A DNA stretch of 64,000 nt from Candidatus Bathyarchaeia archaeon (GCA_041447175.1 CP166960.1:1077507-1141506), one strand, 5' to 3'; shown: positions 24,928 through 34,809, counted from the first letter of the stretch. A program made the numbers and translations. The notes: generated by a model not told the origin, from the letters alone.

Positions 24928-27900
24928 CTTTCAATTCCCGTTACTTGGGATTATCCTTTGAAGCATTAAGACCCCAAGCAACGCTCCAAGCAACCACACG
25001 AACTTTCAATTCCCGTTACTTGGGATTATCCTTTGAAGCCATACCATAAAAGTTAGGCAGCCAAGGATGAGCCACCCCACTTTCAATTCCCGTTACTTGG
25101 GATTATCCTTTGAAGCCGGATTATTTTGAGGTTGAGTCTGAACCTGTACAAGTCTTTCAATTCCCGTTACTTGGGATTATCCTTTGAAGCATGGTGGAAT
25201 AATTTAGATTATATTCCTGCTGAGCATCCTTTCAATTCCCGTTACTTGGGATTATCCTTTGAAGCGTCACCCTACGGGTTCGCTAAACAGGTGAATGGCA
25301 ATGCCTTTCAATTCCCGTTACTTGGGATTATCCTTTGAAGCACCGTTTGACGCTCAAATCTGGCGGTAGAGCCAGCACAACTTTCAATTCCCGTTACTTG
25401 GGATTATCCTTTGAAGCTTCGGCGGCTTGGTTGTCCGCGAGTTCTTGGATTTACCCCACTTTCAATTCCCGTTACTTGGGATTATCCTTTGAAGCTTCCT
25501 TTTTGTGTTATGCCTCACGCTCGTTCTCTGACTTCTTTCAATTCCCGTTACTTGGGATTATCCTTTGAAGCTGAGTTTTGCCCGTTGGAAAGACCTTGAT
25601 TCATGTAGTCTCTTTCAATTCCCGTTACTTGGGATTATCCTTTGAAGCTCATGCTAATTAAAAGGCGGGGGGTGCCTTTCTTGTCGGCTTTCAATTCCCG
25701 TTACTTGGGATTATCCTTTGAAGCCTGTTTGCAAACCACTGCCATTATATACCTTATCATAACTTTCAATTCCCGTTACTTGGGATTATCCTTTGAAGCA
25801 AAAATGGCTTCAGCTCCTGTTCAACTTCACTTTTGCCTTTCAATTCCCGTTACTTGGGATTATCCTTTGAAGCTCAACTTAGCCAGCCGCGTTATGCCCA
25901 GTCAGTTTACGGCGCTTTCAATTCCCGTTACTTGGGATTATCCTTTGAAGCGGGTTGGGTGATAACCCGCCAGAAAAGTTGCTGTTCAAACTTTCAATTC
26001 CCGTTACTTGGGATTATCCTTTGAAGCTTCCCGCGCTCAAATACAAGCCGTTGACGGGTACGCCTTCCACTTTCAATTCCCGTTACTTGGGATTATCCTT
26101 TGAAGCTTAGAAGTATACGTCGAAAACAGCGAAGTCGTTTTCAGCTTTCAATTCCCGTTACTTGGGATTATCCTTTGAAGCGTCACCATAGCAAGCAGCG
26201 ACAAACGCAGCCTCATCTACTTTCAATTCCCGTTACTTGGGATTATCCTTTGAAGCAGAGATTTGTTTGGTGGAAGGCGAGGAAGAAACCTATCTTTCAA
26301 TTCCCGTTACTTGGGATTATCCTTTGAAGCTACCCACCGCCAGCGGCACCGTCCCACCCGGACTATACTTGCTACTTTCAATTCCCGTTACTTGGGATTA
26401 TCCTTTGAAGCAGCGGCTGTATGCGATATTTTGACTCAGGCTATTTTGATTCCTTTCAATTCCCGTTACTTGGGATTATCCTTTGAAGCTGTTGATTTCA
26501 TTTTGATGCTTCGAGAAAACGGTATACGCTTTCAATTCCCGTTACTTGGGATTATCCTTTGAAGCTGAAAAAGATGTTTGCCCTAAACCACTGTTCTTCT
26601 ATCCCTTTCAATTCCCGTTACTTGGGATTATCCTTTGAAGCGGTGACGCTTAACATACGACAGCAAAGCCATGATATCCGCTTTCAATTCCCGTTACTTG
26701 GGATTATCCTTTGAAGCCCCAAAGGCTTCAACATCTACTTCAACCGCCCATATGACCTTTCAATTCCCGTTACTTGGGATTATCCTTTGAAGCCCTAAAT
26801 TACGAAGAAACGATTGAACCTCAGGAATAAAATCTTTCAATTCCCGTTACTTGGGATTATCCTTTGAAGCCGGCATTTACGGCAGAAATTTTGAACTGTA
26901 GATATACCATCTTTCAATTCCCGTTACTTGGGATTATCCTTTGAAGCGTGAACGTTTAGGTCAAAATTTTCGTACCCATTCGATCTTTCAATTCCCGTTA
27001 CTTGGGATTATCCTTTGAAGCCTGTCCACGTTAAGGTTTTCCTGCTTCGGAACCAACGTCTTTCAATTCCCGTTACTTGGGATTATCCTTTGAAGCAGAA
27101 GCCTGCTCCCGTGAATTGTCCCATAAACCGGACCTTTCAATTCCCGTTACTTGGGATTATCCTTTGAAGCCCCAGTAAGGTGCATGATACGCTAACATCA
27201 TCTTCTCGTTCTTTCAATTCCCGTTACTTGGGATTATCCTTTGAAGCCCAAAGCCCAATTTGCAAGCTTTGCAACAATGTTAAAGCCTTTCAATTCCCGT
27301 TACTTGGGATTATCCTTTGAAGCGATGTTGCCGAGCAAGGCGCAGACAAAACAGTTCTTACCTTTCAATTCCCGTTACTTGGGATTATCCTTTGAAGCGC
27401 TCAAGATGTCGCACGATTGCAGTATGTAGTTAATGGCTTTCAATTCCCGTTACTTGGGATTATCCTTTGAAGCGGCTTTATCAACTCAGAGTTTGGGGTT
27501 GGTGAATTTGTTCTTTCAATTCCCGTTACTTGGGATTATCCTTTGAAGCGACAGCGACTATGACGTTTCGGCTACTGCGTGGAATGACTTTCAATTCCCG
27601 TTACTTGGGATTATCCTTTGAAGCAAAGAAGCCAAAACTTCAAGCTGCTGCATTTCTTGTAAACTTTCAATTCCCGTTACTTGGGATTATCCTTTGAAGC
27701 AGTCACCATTTAACGTACATCGCCCACGGCTTAAACTTCTTTCAATTCCCGTTACTTGGGATTATCCTTTGAAGCTTTACGTTTCCCCTCTTTAAGTTCA
27801 ACACGGATTTGCTCTTTCAATTCCCGTTACTTGGGATTATCCTTTGAAGCGTCGCTGGATGTGTCAAGCTGCAACCCCTGAATAGTTAACTTTCAATTCC

Positions 27901-28077
27901 CGTTACTTGGGATTATCCTTTGAAGCAGAAGCGGTATAGCCGAAAACTTGTAGATGAAACTCAACCTTTCAATTCCCGTTACTTGGGATTATCCTTTGAA
28001 GCCACCAGAAAAAACTTATAAGTCACCTGTGAGTTACGTACTTTCAATTCCCGTTACTTGGGATTATCCTTTGAAGC
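24928..28077 (-). CRISPR. CRISPR array 1, main part (42 repeats, 41 spacers)
   Basis: 42 copies of the 37-base repeat, the first at 24928 and the last at 28041-28077, with spacers of about 37-44 bases. Read on the minus strand the repeat is GCTTCAAAGG...GGAATTGAAAG, so the crRNA handle would be ATTGAAAG, as in archaeal type I/III systems. The leader with its TATA-like element lies at the right, so the newest spacers are near 28000. With the three distal repeats the array had at least 45 repeats. I found no mismatched repeat in this part by eye. Confidence 0.98.
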
Positions 28078-28213
28078 CGAGCCGATTTTAGCCCTATTCG
28101 CAAATTAGAGGCAGATTTATTCATGATTCTGGGTATGTAGCCTCGATTATTACTGAAATGTCACTCACTTTATAAACATAATCGAATAAACTGCACTGTG
28201 CTGGTCGACCAGA
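28078..28213. promoter_or_regulatory. CRISPR leader 1 and divergent csa1 promoter
   Basis: It starts CGAGCC directly after the last repeat. A CTTTATAAAC element at 28168-28177 contains TTTATAAA, which reads the same on both strands and could serve transcription into the array (leftward) and into csa1 (rightward, start 28214). A stretch shared with leader 2 (TATAAACATAATCGAATAAA) covers this element. Between it and the csa1 ATG lies the palindrome at 28201-28212. Confidence 0.8.
28201..28212. promoter_or_regulatory. 12-bp perfect palindrome before csa1
   Basis: CTGGTCGACCAG, a perfect inverted repeat ending one base before the csa1 ATG and about 24 bases after the TATA-like element. Related sequences occur at the same place in leader 2 and near 48833. 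It is a likely operator for a regulator of the adaptation genes. No such regulator gene is identified in the window. Confidence 0.6.
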
Positions 28214-29101
28214 ATGTATTTTCTTTCTGACATCGAACAGAAGCAACTTCTCTACCAGCTTCTGCCAACCGCAAGAGAAGTAGGCGTAAGCAAAGAGCTA
28301 CGCGGCTGGAACTGGCACCAACCACCTCTAAAACCATACTTCGACAATGTCAGGTTGCCCATGTACCAAGTAAGCTCAAAATATTGCCCCACAAACCGAG
28401 ACGTATACCTGCGCAACGTGGAGAAAAAATATGGCGCCCCAAATGCGCGCATGGCTTTGGGCAAACTGTTCCACGGCATAGTAAGTGACTGCCTTCAGAG
28501 CTTTCGACAACGACAAAACATAACATTTGATGCTTGGTGGCAGAAAATCCGGTGGCAAGAAATCTCTGAAAAACCCGAAAACACTATTGACAAGTGTAGA
28601 CAGGTCTGGGATTTCGTGCAGAAAATGTGCGACGCCCAGCTGGCTGAGCGTTCTTGCAGCCAGCCTTACTCGACGGAAATGGACTTGATTAGCACTGCCG
28701 TTCCGTTTCTGGTTGAGCACAAGCTTTCGGGTGAGCTTCTTGGCTTAAGCGATATCCTAAGTGTGGATTGTTTTGATTATCTAAGAACCATCATGTTTGA
28801 CCTCAAAGTCACCAGCTTCAAGGAGAACTGGCACAGACTCTACTCCCTTGGCTATGCCCTTGTTTTTGAAAGCATCCACGAAGTACCGGTGGATATTTGC
28901 TGCACCGTCTACTTAAACGTTGAAAACGGCAAAATCAGTGTACAAAAAGACTTGTTTTTTGCTAACGATGAACTGCGGCAGTGGTGGCTTGAGGAACGAG
29001 ACAGGAAACTGGAGATTGTGGCGGAGAGAAGAGACCCGGGCAAGCCAGAATGTTCACAGTGTAAAGAGTACTGCCAATACTACAACATCTGCTATGGATA
29101 A
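28214..29101 (+). CDS. csa1: Csa1, Cas4-family CRISPR adaptation protein
   Basis: A 295-residue protein. It opens with the Csa1 signature region (VSKELRGWNWHQPPL near residue 26, SKYCPTNRDVYLRNVEKKYG near 55, cysteine 58). The nuclease core has GLSDILSVD and MFDLKVTS near residues 180-200. It ends with the cysteine set C280, C283, C287 and C293 (CSQCKEYCQYYNIC), which with C58 could hold an iron-sulphur cluster. Csa1 belongs with type I-A adaptation modules and is thought to help process new spacers. Its stop overlaps the cas1 start. Confidence 0.88.
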   Translation: MYFLSDIEQKQLLYQLLPTAREVGVSKELRGWNWHQPPLKPYFDNVRLPMYQVSSKYCPTNRDVYLRNVEKKYGAPNARMALGKLFHGIVSDCLQSFRQRQNITFDAWWQKIRWQEISEKPENTIDKCRQVWDFVQKMCDAQLAERSCSQPYSTEMDLISTAVPFLVEHKLSGELLGLSDILSVDCFDYLRTIMFDLKVTSFKENWHRLYSLGYALVFESIHEVPVDICCTVYLNVENGKISVQKDLFFANDELRQWWLEERDRKLEIVAERRDPGKPECSQCKEYCQYYNICYG

Positions 29102-30152
29102 AGCGGGGGTGGTTGTTTTGAATGTGTTTTTGGATGATTTTGGGATTTTCTTGGGACGCAAACGAAACCGCTTCAGTATTAAGAAAGGCAACGAAGTAAA
29201 AGAAATCGTGGCTGATGATGTTGACTCAATAATCTGCTGCTCCTCTGGCGTAGCTTTTTCTGCAAGCGCATTAGATTTAGCCACTGAAAACAACATCCAG
29301 GTGGTCTTTGCAAAGTATCGTGGGTGGCCTTACGCGGTTTTGATGCCAGCATCGTTAACTGGCTCAGTCAAAGCGAGACGGGAACAGTTTCTGGCTTATA
29401 ATGATGAGCGAAGCGTAGTTCTTGCCAAAAAGTTCATCACTGGGAAACTGGTGAATCAAGCGAATTTTTTGAAGTTGATGGCTAAGAATAGGAGGCAGAC
29501 CAGCCCTAAATTGGCTGAAAAACTGTATGAGTCAGCCAAACACATTGACGACGCCAACGAGCGAATCAACAGAGAGCAGGGGCGTAACATTGACGAAAAG
29601 CGTCAGCAAATCATGAATTTAGAGGCAGAAGCAGCACGATACTACTGGGACTGCGTACGGCAGATTTTGCCTGCTGAACTGGAATTTACAGGCCGAATCA
29701 CCCGAGGCGCCACCGACCCGTTTAACGCGATGCTAAATTTTGGGTATCAGACGGTTCTGTTTCCTGAAGTTTGGAAAGCCGTCAGCTACGCGGGCTTGGA
29801 TTTTTATGCGGGATATTTACATGCTGACCGCTCTGGGAAGCCATCATTGGTTTTGGATATGATGGAGGAGTTTCGCCAGCAACTCGTAGACCGAACACTA
29901 ATTGGGCTAATCACTAAGAATGTCATAAAACCTGACGAGATTATTGCTATAGAATCAGTTGAACAAGGGCGGGTTTTACGGAAAGAAGTCATTAAAGTCA
30001 TTTTAGACGCCCTCCAAGAGCGCTTAGACAGTGAAGTCATGTTTAATGGTCAGAAAGGGTCGATGAAAAGCTTCATTCACCTGCAGCCTCGGTGTATGGT
30101 TCGTTTCTTGCTCAAGGAAGCCGAGTATGTGCCTTTCTGTTTGGGGTGGTGA
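29094..30152 (+). CDS. cas1: Cas1 CRISPR integrase
   Basis: 352 residues from the ATG at 29094, which overlaps the end of csa1 by eight bases; a TTG after GGGGGTGG (near 29112) is an alternative start. The beta-rich N-terminal domain is followed by the helical catalytic domain with the metal ligands E177 (NLEAEAARYYW), H243 (YLHADRSGKP) and D255 (VLDMMEEFR). With Cas2 it inserts new spacers at the leader end. The reading frame stays open upstream inside csa1, but that extension is not coding. Confidence 0.95.
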   Translation: MDKAGVVVLNVFLDDFGIFLGRKRNRFSIKKGNEVKEIVADDVDSIICCSSGVAFSASALDLATENNIQVVFAKYRGWPYAVLMPASLTGSVKARREQFLAYNDERSVVLAKKFITGKLVNQANFLKLMAKNRRQTSPKLAEKLYESAKHIDDANERINREQGRNIDEKRQQIMNLEAEAARYYWDCVRQILPAELEFTGRITRGATDPFNAMLNFGYQTVLFPEVWKAVSYAGLDFYAGYLHADRSGKPSLVLDMMEEFRQQLVDRTLIGLITKNVIKPDEIIAIESVEQGRVLRKEVIKVILDALQERLDSEVMFNGQKGSMKSFIHLQPRCMVRFLLKEAEYVPFCLGW

Positions 30153-30158
30153 GCCCCA

Positions 30159-30449
30159 TTGCGTTATGTGGTGATTTATGATGTTTCCGACGACAACTTG
30201 CGAACGCTTGTGGCTGAGACGCTTAAGGACTATGGGATGCAGCGGATTCAGTACAGCGGCTTTATGGGCGACCTCCGACGTGACCAACTCAACAGCCTTT
30301 TGGTGGATTTGAAGAATCTGATTAAGGATTTGGTGGAGAACGTACAGCTGTTTCCCATGTGTGACAGCTGCCTAAAGGGTAAGAAGATGGTGGGTAAACC
30401 CAAAAAGTACGAGTTCAAAGAAGGCAAAGACAAAATTGCGTACTTTTAA
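30159..30449 (+). CDS. cas2: Cas2
   Basis: 96 residues starting MRYVVIYDVSDDNLRTLVAE, the ferredoxin-like fold start of Cas2 with the conserved aspartate, followed by DYGMQRIQYSGFMGDL. The length is typical. It has a TTG start with GGGGTGGTGAG upstream inside the end of cas1. It forms the structural core of the Cas1-Cas2 integration complex. Confidence 0.94.
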   Translation: MRYVVIYDVSDDNLRTLVAETLKDYGMQRIQYSGFMGDLRRDQLNSLLVDLKNLIKDLVENVQLFPMCDSCLKGKKMVGKPKKYEFKEGKDKIAYF

Positions 30450-30496
30450 GCACAACATTTTTGTATGCAAACGATATCTATTGTACACGGTGATGT

Positions 30497-30820
30497 GTGT
30501 TGACGCTTAAACCATTAGCCGTACGCGTCCCCGCCGAATTAGAAGAGGAAATTTCGGAAATCATAAAAAAAGAAAAATTAGACAAAGCAACAGTCGTCCG
30601 AAATCTCCTTGAAGCAGGCATCACTGAGTGGAGAAAACAAACCGCCTTGGAACTCTTAGGTACAGGGAAAGCCACGTTTGCCCAAGCCGCTGATATCGCG
30701 AAGCTTTCTCTTTGGGAATTTGCCGATTTAGTGAAGCAGTGCAATGTTGAATGGGTCAGGTTCGAACCAGAAGAAGTTGAGAAAGACTTTAAGGTAGCCT
30801 CGGCGGCGAAACGTAATTGA
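30497..30820 (+). CDS. Antitoxin: ribbon-helix-helix plus UPF0175-like domain
   Basis: 107 residues. The N-terminus (LAVRVPAELEEEISEIIKKE, then ATVVRNLLEAG) is a ribbon-helix-helix DNA-binding segment. The second half (LLGTGKATFAQAADIAKLSL, then WEFADLVKQ) matches UPF0175-type antitoxins. It ends in a four-base overlap (TTGA) with the PIN toxin gene, the usual antitoxin-toxin coupling. It probably represses its own operon and neutralises the toxin. It sits between cas2 and cas4. Confidence 0.8.
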   Translation: MLTLKPLAVRVPAELEEEISEIIKKEKLDKATVVRNLLEAGITEWRKQTALELLGTGKATFAQAADIAKLSLWEFADLVKQCNVEWVRFEPEEVEKDFKVASAAKRN

Positions 30821-31329
30821 AACCGTTAGTTTTCAATTCCACCCCCTTGATATACCTGTCTAAAGCTGGATTAAGCGGGATTATTGAAAGTCTGCAGGAG
30901 GAAAAGTTGACTTCTCCGCTGGTTAAAGTTGAAGTTGTGGATAAAGGCAAACAAAAAGGTGCTCCAGACGCTATTGCTTTGGAGAAACTGTTTGAAAACG
31001 GCGTTTTTAAACTTTGCAATCCCAAAGACAAGCTGTTCCTTTCACGGTTGTCCAGGACGCGGGGGCTTCATGCTGCGGACGCGGAGGTTTTAGCTCTTGC
31101 CAAGGAACACGCGGGGCTGGCGGTTATTGATGATGAGGTGGCAAGAAAAACCGCTAAAGTTTACAAAATCAGTTACGTGGGCACGCCGTATGTTTTGGCA
31201 AGGGCAGTTTCAGAAAAGGCCCTGTCAAAAGAGCAGGCTAAGGAGGCGGTTAAGGACATGGTTTCTTCGGGTTGGCGCTGTAACGTAGAAACCTACGCCA
31301 AGATAATGGAGTTAATAGACAAAATATAA
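30817..31329 (+). CDS. PIN-domain toxin (VapC/DUF3368-like)
   Basis: 170 residues. The PIN-type start FNSTPLIYLSKAGL is followed by an acidic centre: LHAADAEVLALAKE near residue 95 and AVIDDEVARKTAK near 110, which supply the metal-binding acids of this RNase family. The DUF3368 branch commonly has NTSPLI in place of the first aspartate, as here. It would cleave RNA (often tRNA or rRNA) when free of the antitoxin. It has a TTG start overlapping the antitoxin stop. Confidence 0.8.
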   Translation: MKPLVFNSTPLIYLSKAGLSGIIESLQEEKLTSPLVKVEVVDKGKQKGAPDAIALEKLFENGVFKLCNPKDKLFLSRLSRTRGLHAADAEVLALAKEHAGLAVIDDEVARKTAKVYKISYVGTPYVLARAVSEKALSKEQAKEAVKDMVSSGWRCNVETYAKIMELIDKI

Positions 31330-31340
31330 GGGCTGCAGTC

Positions 31341-32000
31341 TTGGGCAAGAAAAATGATTATTGGCTGAAACGTCAACAGAAACTACGTGTTTCCGATGTG
31401 GCAGAGTCTTTTATCTCCGTTACCGATGTCAAGCACTATATTTACTGTCCAAGGCTAATCTACTTTGACCACGTACTGCACGCGAAGCCTGTTTTTGGTT
31501 CACAGCAGGAAGAGGGCAAAGAGTCTCATGAGGAGCAGGTGACTAAGGAGCTGAGGCGCAAAGACGCCGTTTACTATTCGTCGGAGTTTGTGGGTGCCCA
31601 GAAACTACTCTTTGCATCCTTAAGCTCGGATGCGCTTGGCTTGCAGGGCAACGTTGACCTCATAATCCACACAACCCGCGACGAATTCATACCCGTCGAG
31701 TACAAGAACATGAACAGCGATGGCGGCAGAGTCTGCATGGACCACAAATACCAACTTGTCGCCTACGCCCTACTCATAGGAGAAACCTACAGCACAACCG
31801 TCAAAAGCGGCATCGTAAACTACCTCCCCGAAACCCAGATCCTGCAGTTCGAAATAACGCCCACCATGAAAACCCACGTCAAACGCGTCCTAGGACACAT
31901 AAAAAGAATAATCCAAACCGAAGAACTGCCACCAATACGAGTAGCGAGTTATAAATGCCAAGGCGGATGCGGACACAAACAAACATGCCAAACAAAATAG
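31341..32000 (+). CDS. cas4: Cas4 exonuclease (RecB-like)
   Basis: 219 residues. An early cysteine in YIYCPRLIYFDHVLHAKP is followed by QGNVDLIIH (metal aspartate), FIPVEYKNMNSDGG with the E-x-K pair, and HKYQLVAYALLIGE (the Q motif). The C-terminal cysteines CQGGCGHKQTC complete the iron-sulphur site. Cas4 trims prespacers and helps choose those with a correct PAM. It has a TTG start 11 bases after the toxin gene. Confidence 0.93.
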   Translation: MGKKNDYWLKRQQKLRVSDVAESFISVTDVKHYIYCPRLIYFDHVLHAKPVFGSQQEEGKESHEEQVTKELRRKDAVYYSSEFVGAQKLLFASLSSDALGLQGNVDLIIHTTRDEFIPVEYKNMNSDGGRVCMDHKYQLVAYALLIGETYSTTVKSGIVNYLPETQILQFEITPTMKTHVKRVLGHIKRIIQTEELPPIRVASYKCQGGCGHKQTCQTK

Positions 32001-32039
32001 AAAGCAAAATAATTAAAGACCTAAAGATAATGCAATATT

Positions 32040-33743
32040 ATGATGGCTATCACTCCTGAAATGGGAAAATCTCACATAGTAAAAACTATTGTTCAATATG
32101 CCAGATATTTAAAGGATGAGCGATTTCTCGAATTCATTCCTGAGACTGATAGGCAAGAGGCTAGGTCATACTTACAGAAGTTGGATGAACCGTTGTTAAT
32201 TAGAAACATGCACCAACCAAAGAATTGTCCAAGAACGGAATTCAGCCCTCAAATATACATGCATGTTTTCGCGAAGCCAGAACCAAGCGACAGATTGATT
32301 TCTATAGCAGTTGAAAGTTTGGTTAAAGAATTTTTTGATTATTTGGAGCGTGCCTTCTTTGTGATAATACGGCAAGAAGAAGGGCATGAGATAATTCTTG
32401 AAAGCTTTGAGAAATTAAATTATGATATGTTATTTTGGAACTTCTTGATAAGCCAATACTCTGATGACAACCTAACTTACCGGTGGTCGTTAGTTAAAGC
32501 GCTCTACAATCTGAAGCCTTATTTTGACCCGTTTAAAATAAAGAACAGCATATTGAAAAATAAAATTCCATTGGAAACTCCGGAAAGTCCCTCTTTATTT
32601 AATGATAATTCTATAAGAAACTGTCTTTTTTGTGGACGAGAAATAGTTGATGATAAAAGCGTTCATAAAGTGATGGGCGGATTTGCAAGTTTTGCCTCAC
32701 AAAAGCCTCAATCTGATATTAAAACCCAGAACGCGATAGTTTGCTCAATTTGCCTATTCGCTTCGTGCGTCTCACTTATCAGGACCTCAAATCCACAAGG
32801 CTTAGGTTATGCCAAAAACATCGTCTTAGTAGCTGAAAGCGGTAAAGAACAGTACGAGTCTGTTTTCAATAGGCTAATCGGAATATCTGTGGGCTCTTTC
32901 TTCACTATGAAAAACGCTGAAACAAGCATCGACAAATATGGTGAGACAACTGTAACTCATTTAGTGGCATCTACCGCACCCATTGAACTTTTGCAGGATC
33001 AGCACGTCAATTTAATTTCAGGTGCCTCTGAAAATCCATTAGACAAACGAAAGATTATCGCCATTAAATCTTTCGAAGAGTTAATAGGCTTTAGAAAAAT
33101 GTACAAACCATCTGATGAAAGCTGCTTCAGAAAAATTCATTATGATATCTTACGAGGAAACTTTTTTAGCATTTTTGGGCATCTTGCAGGTCTTTCAAAT
33201 AGAAAAGAACTAATAGATAATGGGATATATCGCTTGGTTAGGTATGGAGTGATTGAATTGGACGATGCAAGGATTGTGTTTGGCTCAGCTTTACTTATAG
33301 ATGCTTTTTTACCAAAGTCATGGAAAAACGCAGCCGACGATGCAAAAACAGATACACGTAAAGTAGCATACTACTTGGATCAGCCTGAGGAAGTTTTATA
33401 CAGACTAAGAAAGATCAGCGATGAGACAACAAGCATAAACAAAACTTTCTCTAACGAGGCATCTTACAAGCTTTTGAAAGAATTATTGCAGGCTATATAC
33501 GAAGAAGAACATTATGGTGCATTTCAAGAAAAAATAAAACAAAACGACTTAGGCCAAGAATATATGCGTCTTTCATTAGATGATGTTCTTAAGGTGTATC
33601 TGTACATCAGAGAATACTTGCTTAAGAGATACAAGGATCAAGATGAAAACAAAATGAATAAGACGTATTCAGATTTTATGGCAAAAATCAAATATGCACT
33701 AGTCGCTCGAAGACCTGAATTAGTGGAAACAGGTGGCAAATAA
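32040..33743 (+). CDS. Putative CRISPR effector large subunit (Cas8/Cas10d-like)
   Basis: A 567-residue AT-rich gene that heads the effector operon. A central zinc-finger-like pair, CLFCGRE near residue 198 and CSICLFASC near 240, recalls the zinc ribbon seen in several Cas8 and Cas10d large subunits. The last 120 residues are charged and helical, which could act as a fused small-subunit domain. No HD motif and no GGDD are visible. The assignment rests mainly on position: it precedes Cas7, Cas5, Cas3'' and Cas3'. The family is not recognised with certainty. Its end contains the AGGTGG ribosome site of the next gene. Confidence 0.6.
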   Translation: MMAITPEMGKSHIVKTIVQYARYLKDERFLEFIPETDRQEARSYLQKLDEPLLIRNMHQPKNCPRTEFSPQIYMHVFAKPEPSDRLISIAVESLVKEFFDYLERAFFVIIRQEEGHEIILESFEKLNYDMLFWNFLISQYSDDNLTYRWSLVKALYNLKPYFDPFKIKNSILKNKIPLETPESPSLFNDNSIRNCLFCGREIVDDKSVHKVMGGFASFASQKPQSDIKTQNAIVCSICLFASCVSLIRTSNPQGLGYAKNIVLVAESGKEQYESVFNRLIGISVGSFFTMKNAETSIDKYGETTVTHLVASTAPIELLQDQHVNLISGASENPLDKRKIIAIKSFEELIGFRKMYKPSDESCFRKIHYDILRGNFFSIFGHLAGLSNRKELIDNGIYRLVRYGVIELDDARIVFGSALLIDAFLPKSWKNAADDAKTDTRKVAYYLDQPEEVLYRLRKISDETTSINKTFSNEASYKLLKELLQAIYEEEHYGAFQEKIKQNDLGQEYMRLSLDDVLKVYLYIREYLLKRYKDQDENKMNKTYSDFMAKIKYALVARRPELVETGGK

Positions 33744-33744
33744 G

Positions 33745-34809
33745 ATGTCTGACGTTTTTAGAAATGCAAACAAAAACCTTGTCCACATGGACATCTACGC
33801 CGTTGTGGAAGCAACTCAAGAGTTATATTTTGGCAATGTTAAGGATCTGAATATAAACCGAGTTGAACTGATCTCAGTTCCAAAGGATGATGGAACAGTA
33901 GTTCAAAAACCATATATGAGCCCTACAAAAATGAGAGGCGTAGCTAGAAGAGCCCTTCTCTGGGAACTAGTTCGATTGGGCGACCAAAAGGTTTTGAGTT
34001 GTGGGATACCCGCAACATGTGGGAACTGTGATGTATGTCGGCTGTATGGTGCCTTGGTTACAACACAAAAGGGAACCAAATCTAAGGCAACAGAATCAAA
34101 TTCTCAAGGAACTGAGGAAGAAAGCCTCGCTGGAAGCATTGCGAGCAGAGTCATCCAAGCAGGTGGTGTTGCCATACAAGAGCTTACGCCCGCAATTAAA
34201 CAAAGACTCAGTTCTCCCTGTTATGTTGTTAATGGGAAAATAGGTCAATACAATGTGGAAGAGATCAAGAAAATGCTTCAAGACAGAGGTGTCACTGGAG
34301 ACGCACTGAATAGGCTTTCGCAACCCATGCCTTATGAAAAAGAGTATGTTACAGGGCTCTTCCCGATATACTGGCACGCCTATTATCTTGAGACTTCCAA
34401 GAATGACGAATCCAAGATGTCAGAACCACAGATGGTGGCTTTCAGTTTCATAGAGACGTGGAAAAGAATAGGTGCAGGGCACCCAAAGGGTGCAGAAATC
34501 AAAGAAGCAGAAATCCAGGGCAAACCGCAGCCGTTGATTGTTGTAGACATCTATCACAAACCGCTTGGCAAAAGGCCAATCATTAGTGTTAGTGAATCAA
34601 ATGAAAAAACCGCCATAGAAACGTTCGTACGGAAAGCAATGATAGTCAATGGTAAAACAAATCCAGAAGAGCATATAACCATTTCCGAGAACGAAACCAC
34701 GGTTACACTGTTTGAACGTTTCATCGGCGATGCAGCAGAAGATTTCCTCAGAAAGCTTGCAAGCGGATTGGGCACACCCTCAAAATTAATATCGCCTCCA
34801 AAAAAGTGA
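33745..34809 (+). CDS. Cas7-family backbone protein, Csc2-like
   Basis: About 354 residues from the ATG at 33745. A RAMP-like first strand is followed by PYMSPTKMRGVARRALLWEL, then TCGNCDVCRLYGAL, a CxxCxxC cluster typical of Csc2 (type I-D) and some type III Cas7 proteins. A hydrophilic insert (residues about 115-135) and SRVIQAGGVAIQELTPAIK follow. It would polymerise along the crRNA. The match to Csc2 is by eye and incomplete, so type I-D membership is only suggested. Confidence 0.65.
   Translation: MSDVFRNANKNLVHMDIYAVVEATQELYFGNVKDLNINRVELISVPKDDGTVVQKPYMSPTKMRGVARRALLWELVRLGDQKVLSCGIPATCGNCDVCRLYGALVTTQKGTKSKATESNSQGTEEESLAGSIASRVIQAGGVAIQELTPAIKQRLSSPCYVVNGKIGQYNVEEIKKMLQDRGVTGDALNRLSQPMPYEKEYVTGLFPIYWHAYYLETSKNDESKMSEPQMVAFSFIETWKRIGAGHPKGAEIKEAEIQGKPQPLIVVDIYHKPLGKRPIISVSESNEKTAIETFVRKAMIVNGKTNPEEHITISENETTVTLFERFIGDAAEDFLRKLASGLGTPSKLISPPKK

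Noticed and set aside
25126-26562. Several plus-strand reading frames with repeated FNSRYLGLSFEA or SIPVTWDYPLK segments
   Set aside because: They are translations of the CRISPR repeat in different frames; the repeated peptide has no other origin and the array explains them fully.
28920-29093. Upstream extension of the cas1 reading frame
   Set aside because: The first 58 codons overlap csa1 in another frame and do not resemble Cas1; the conserved beta strand begins after the ATG at 29094.
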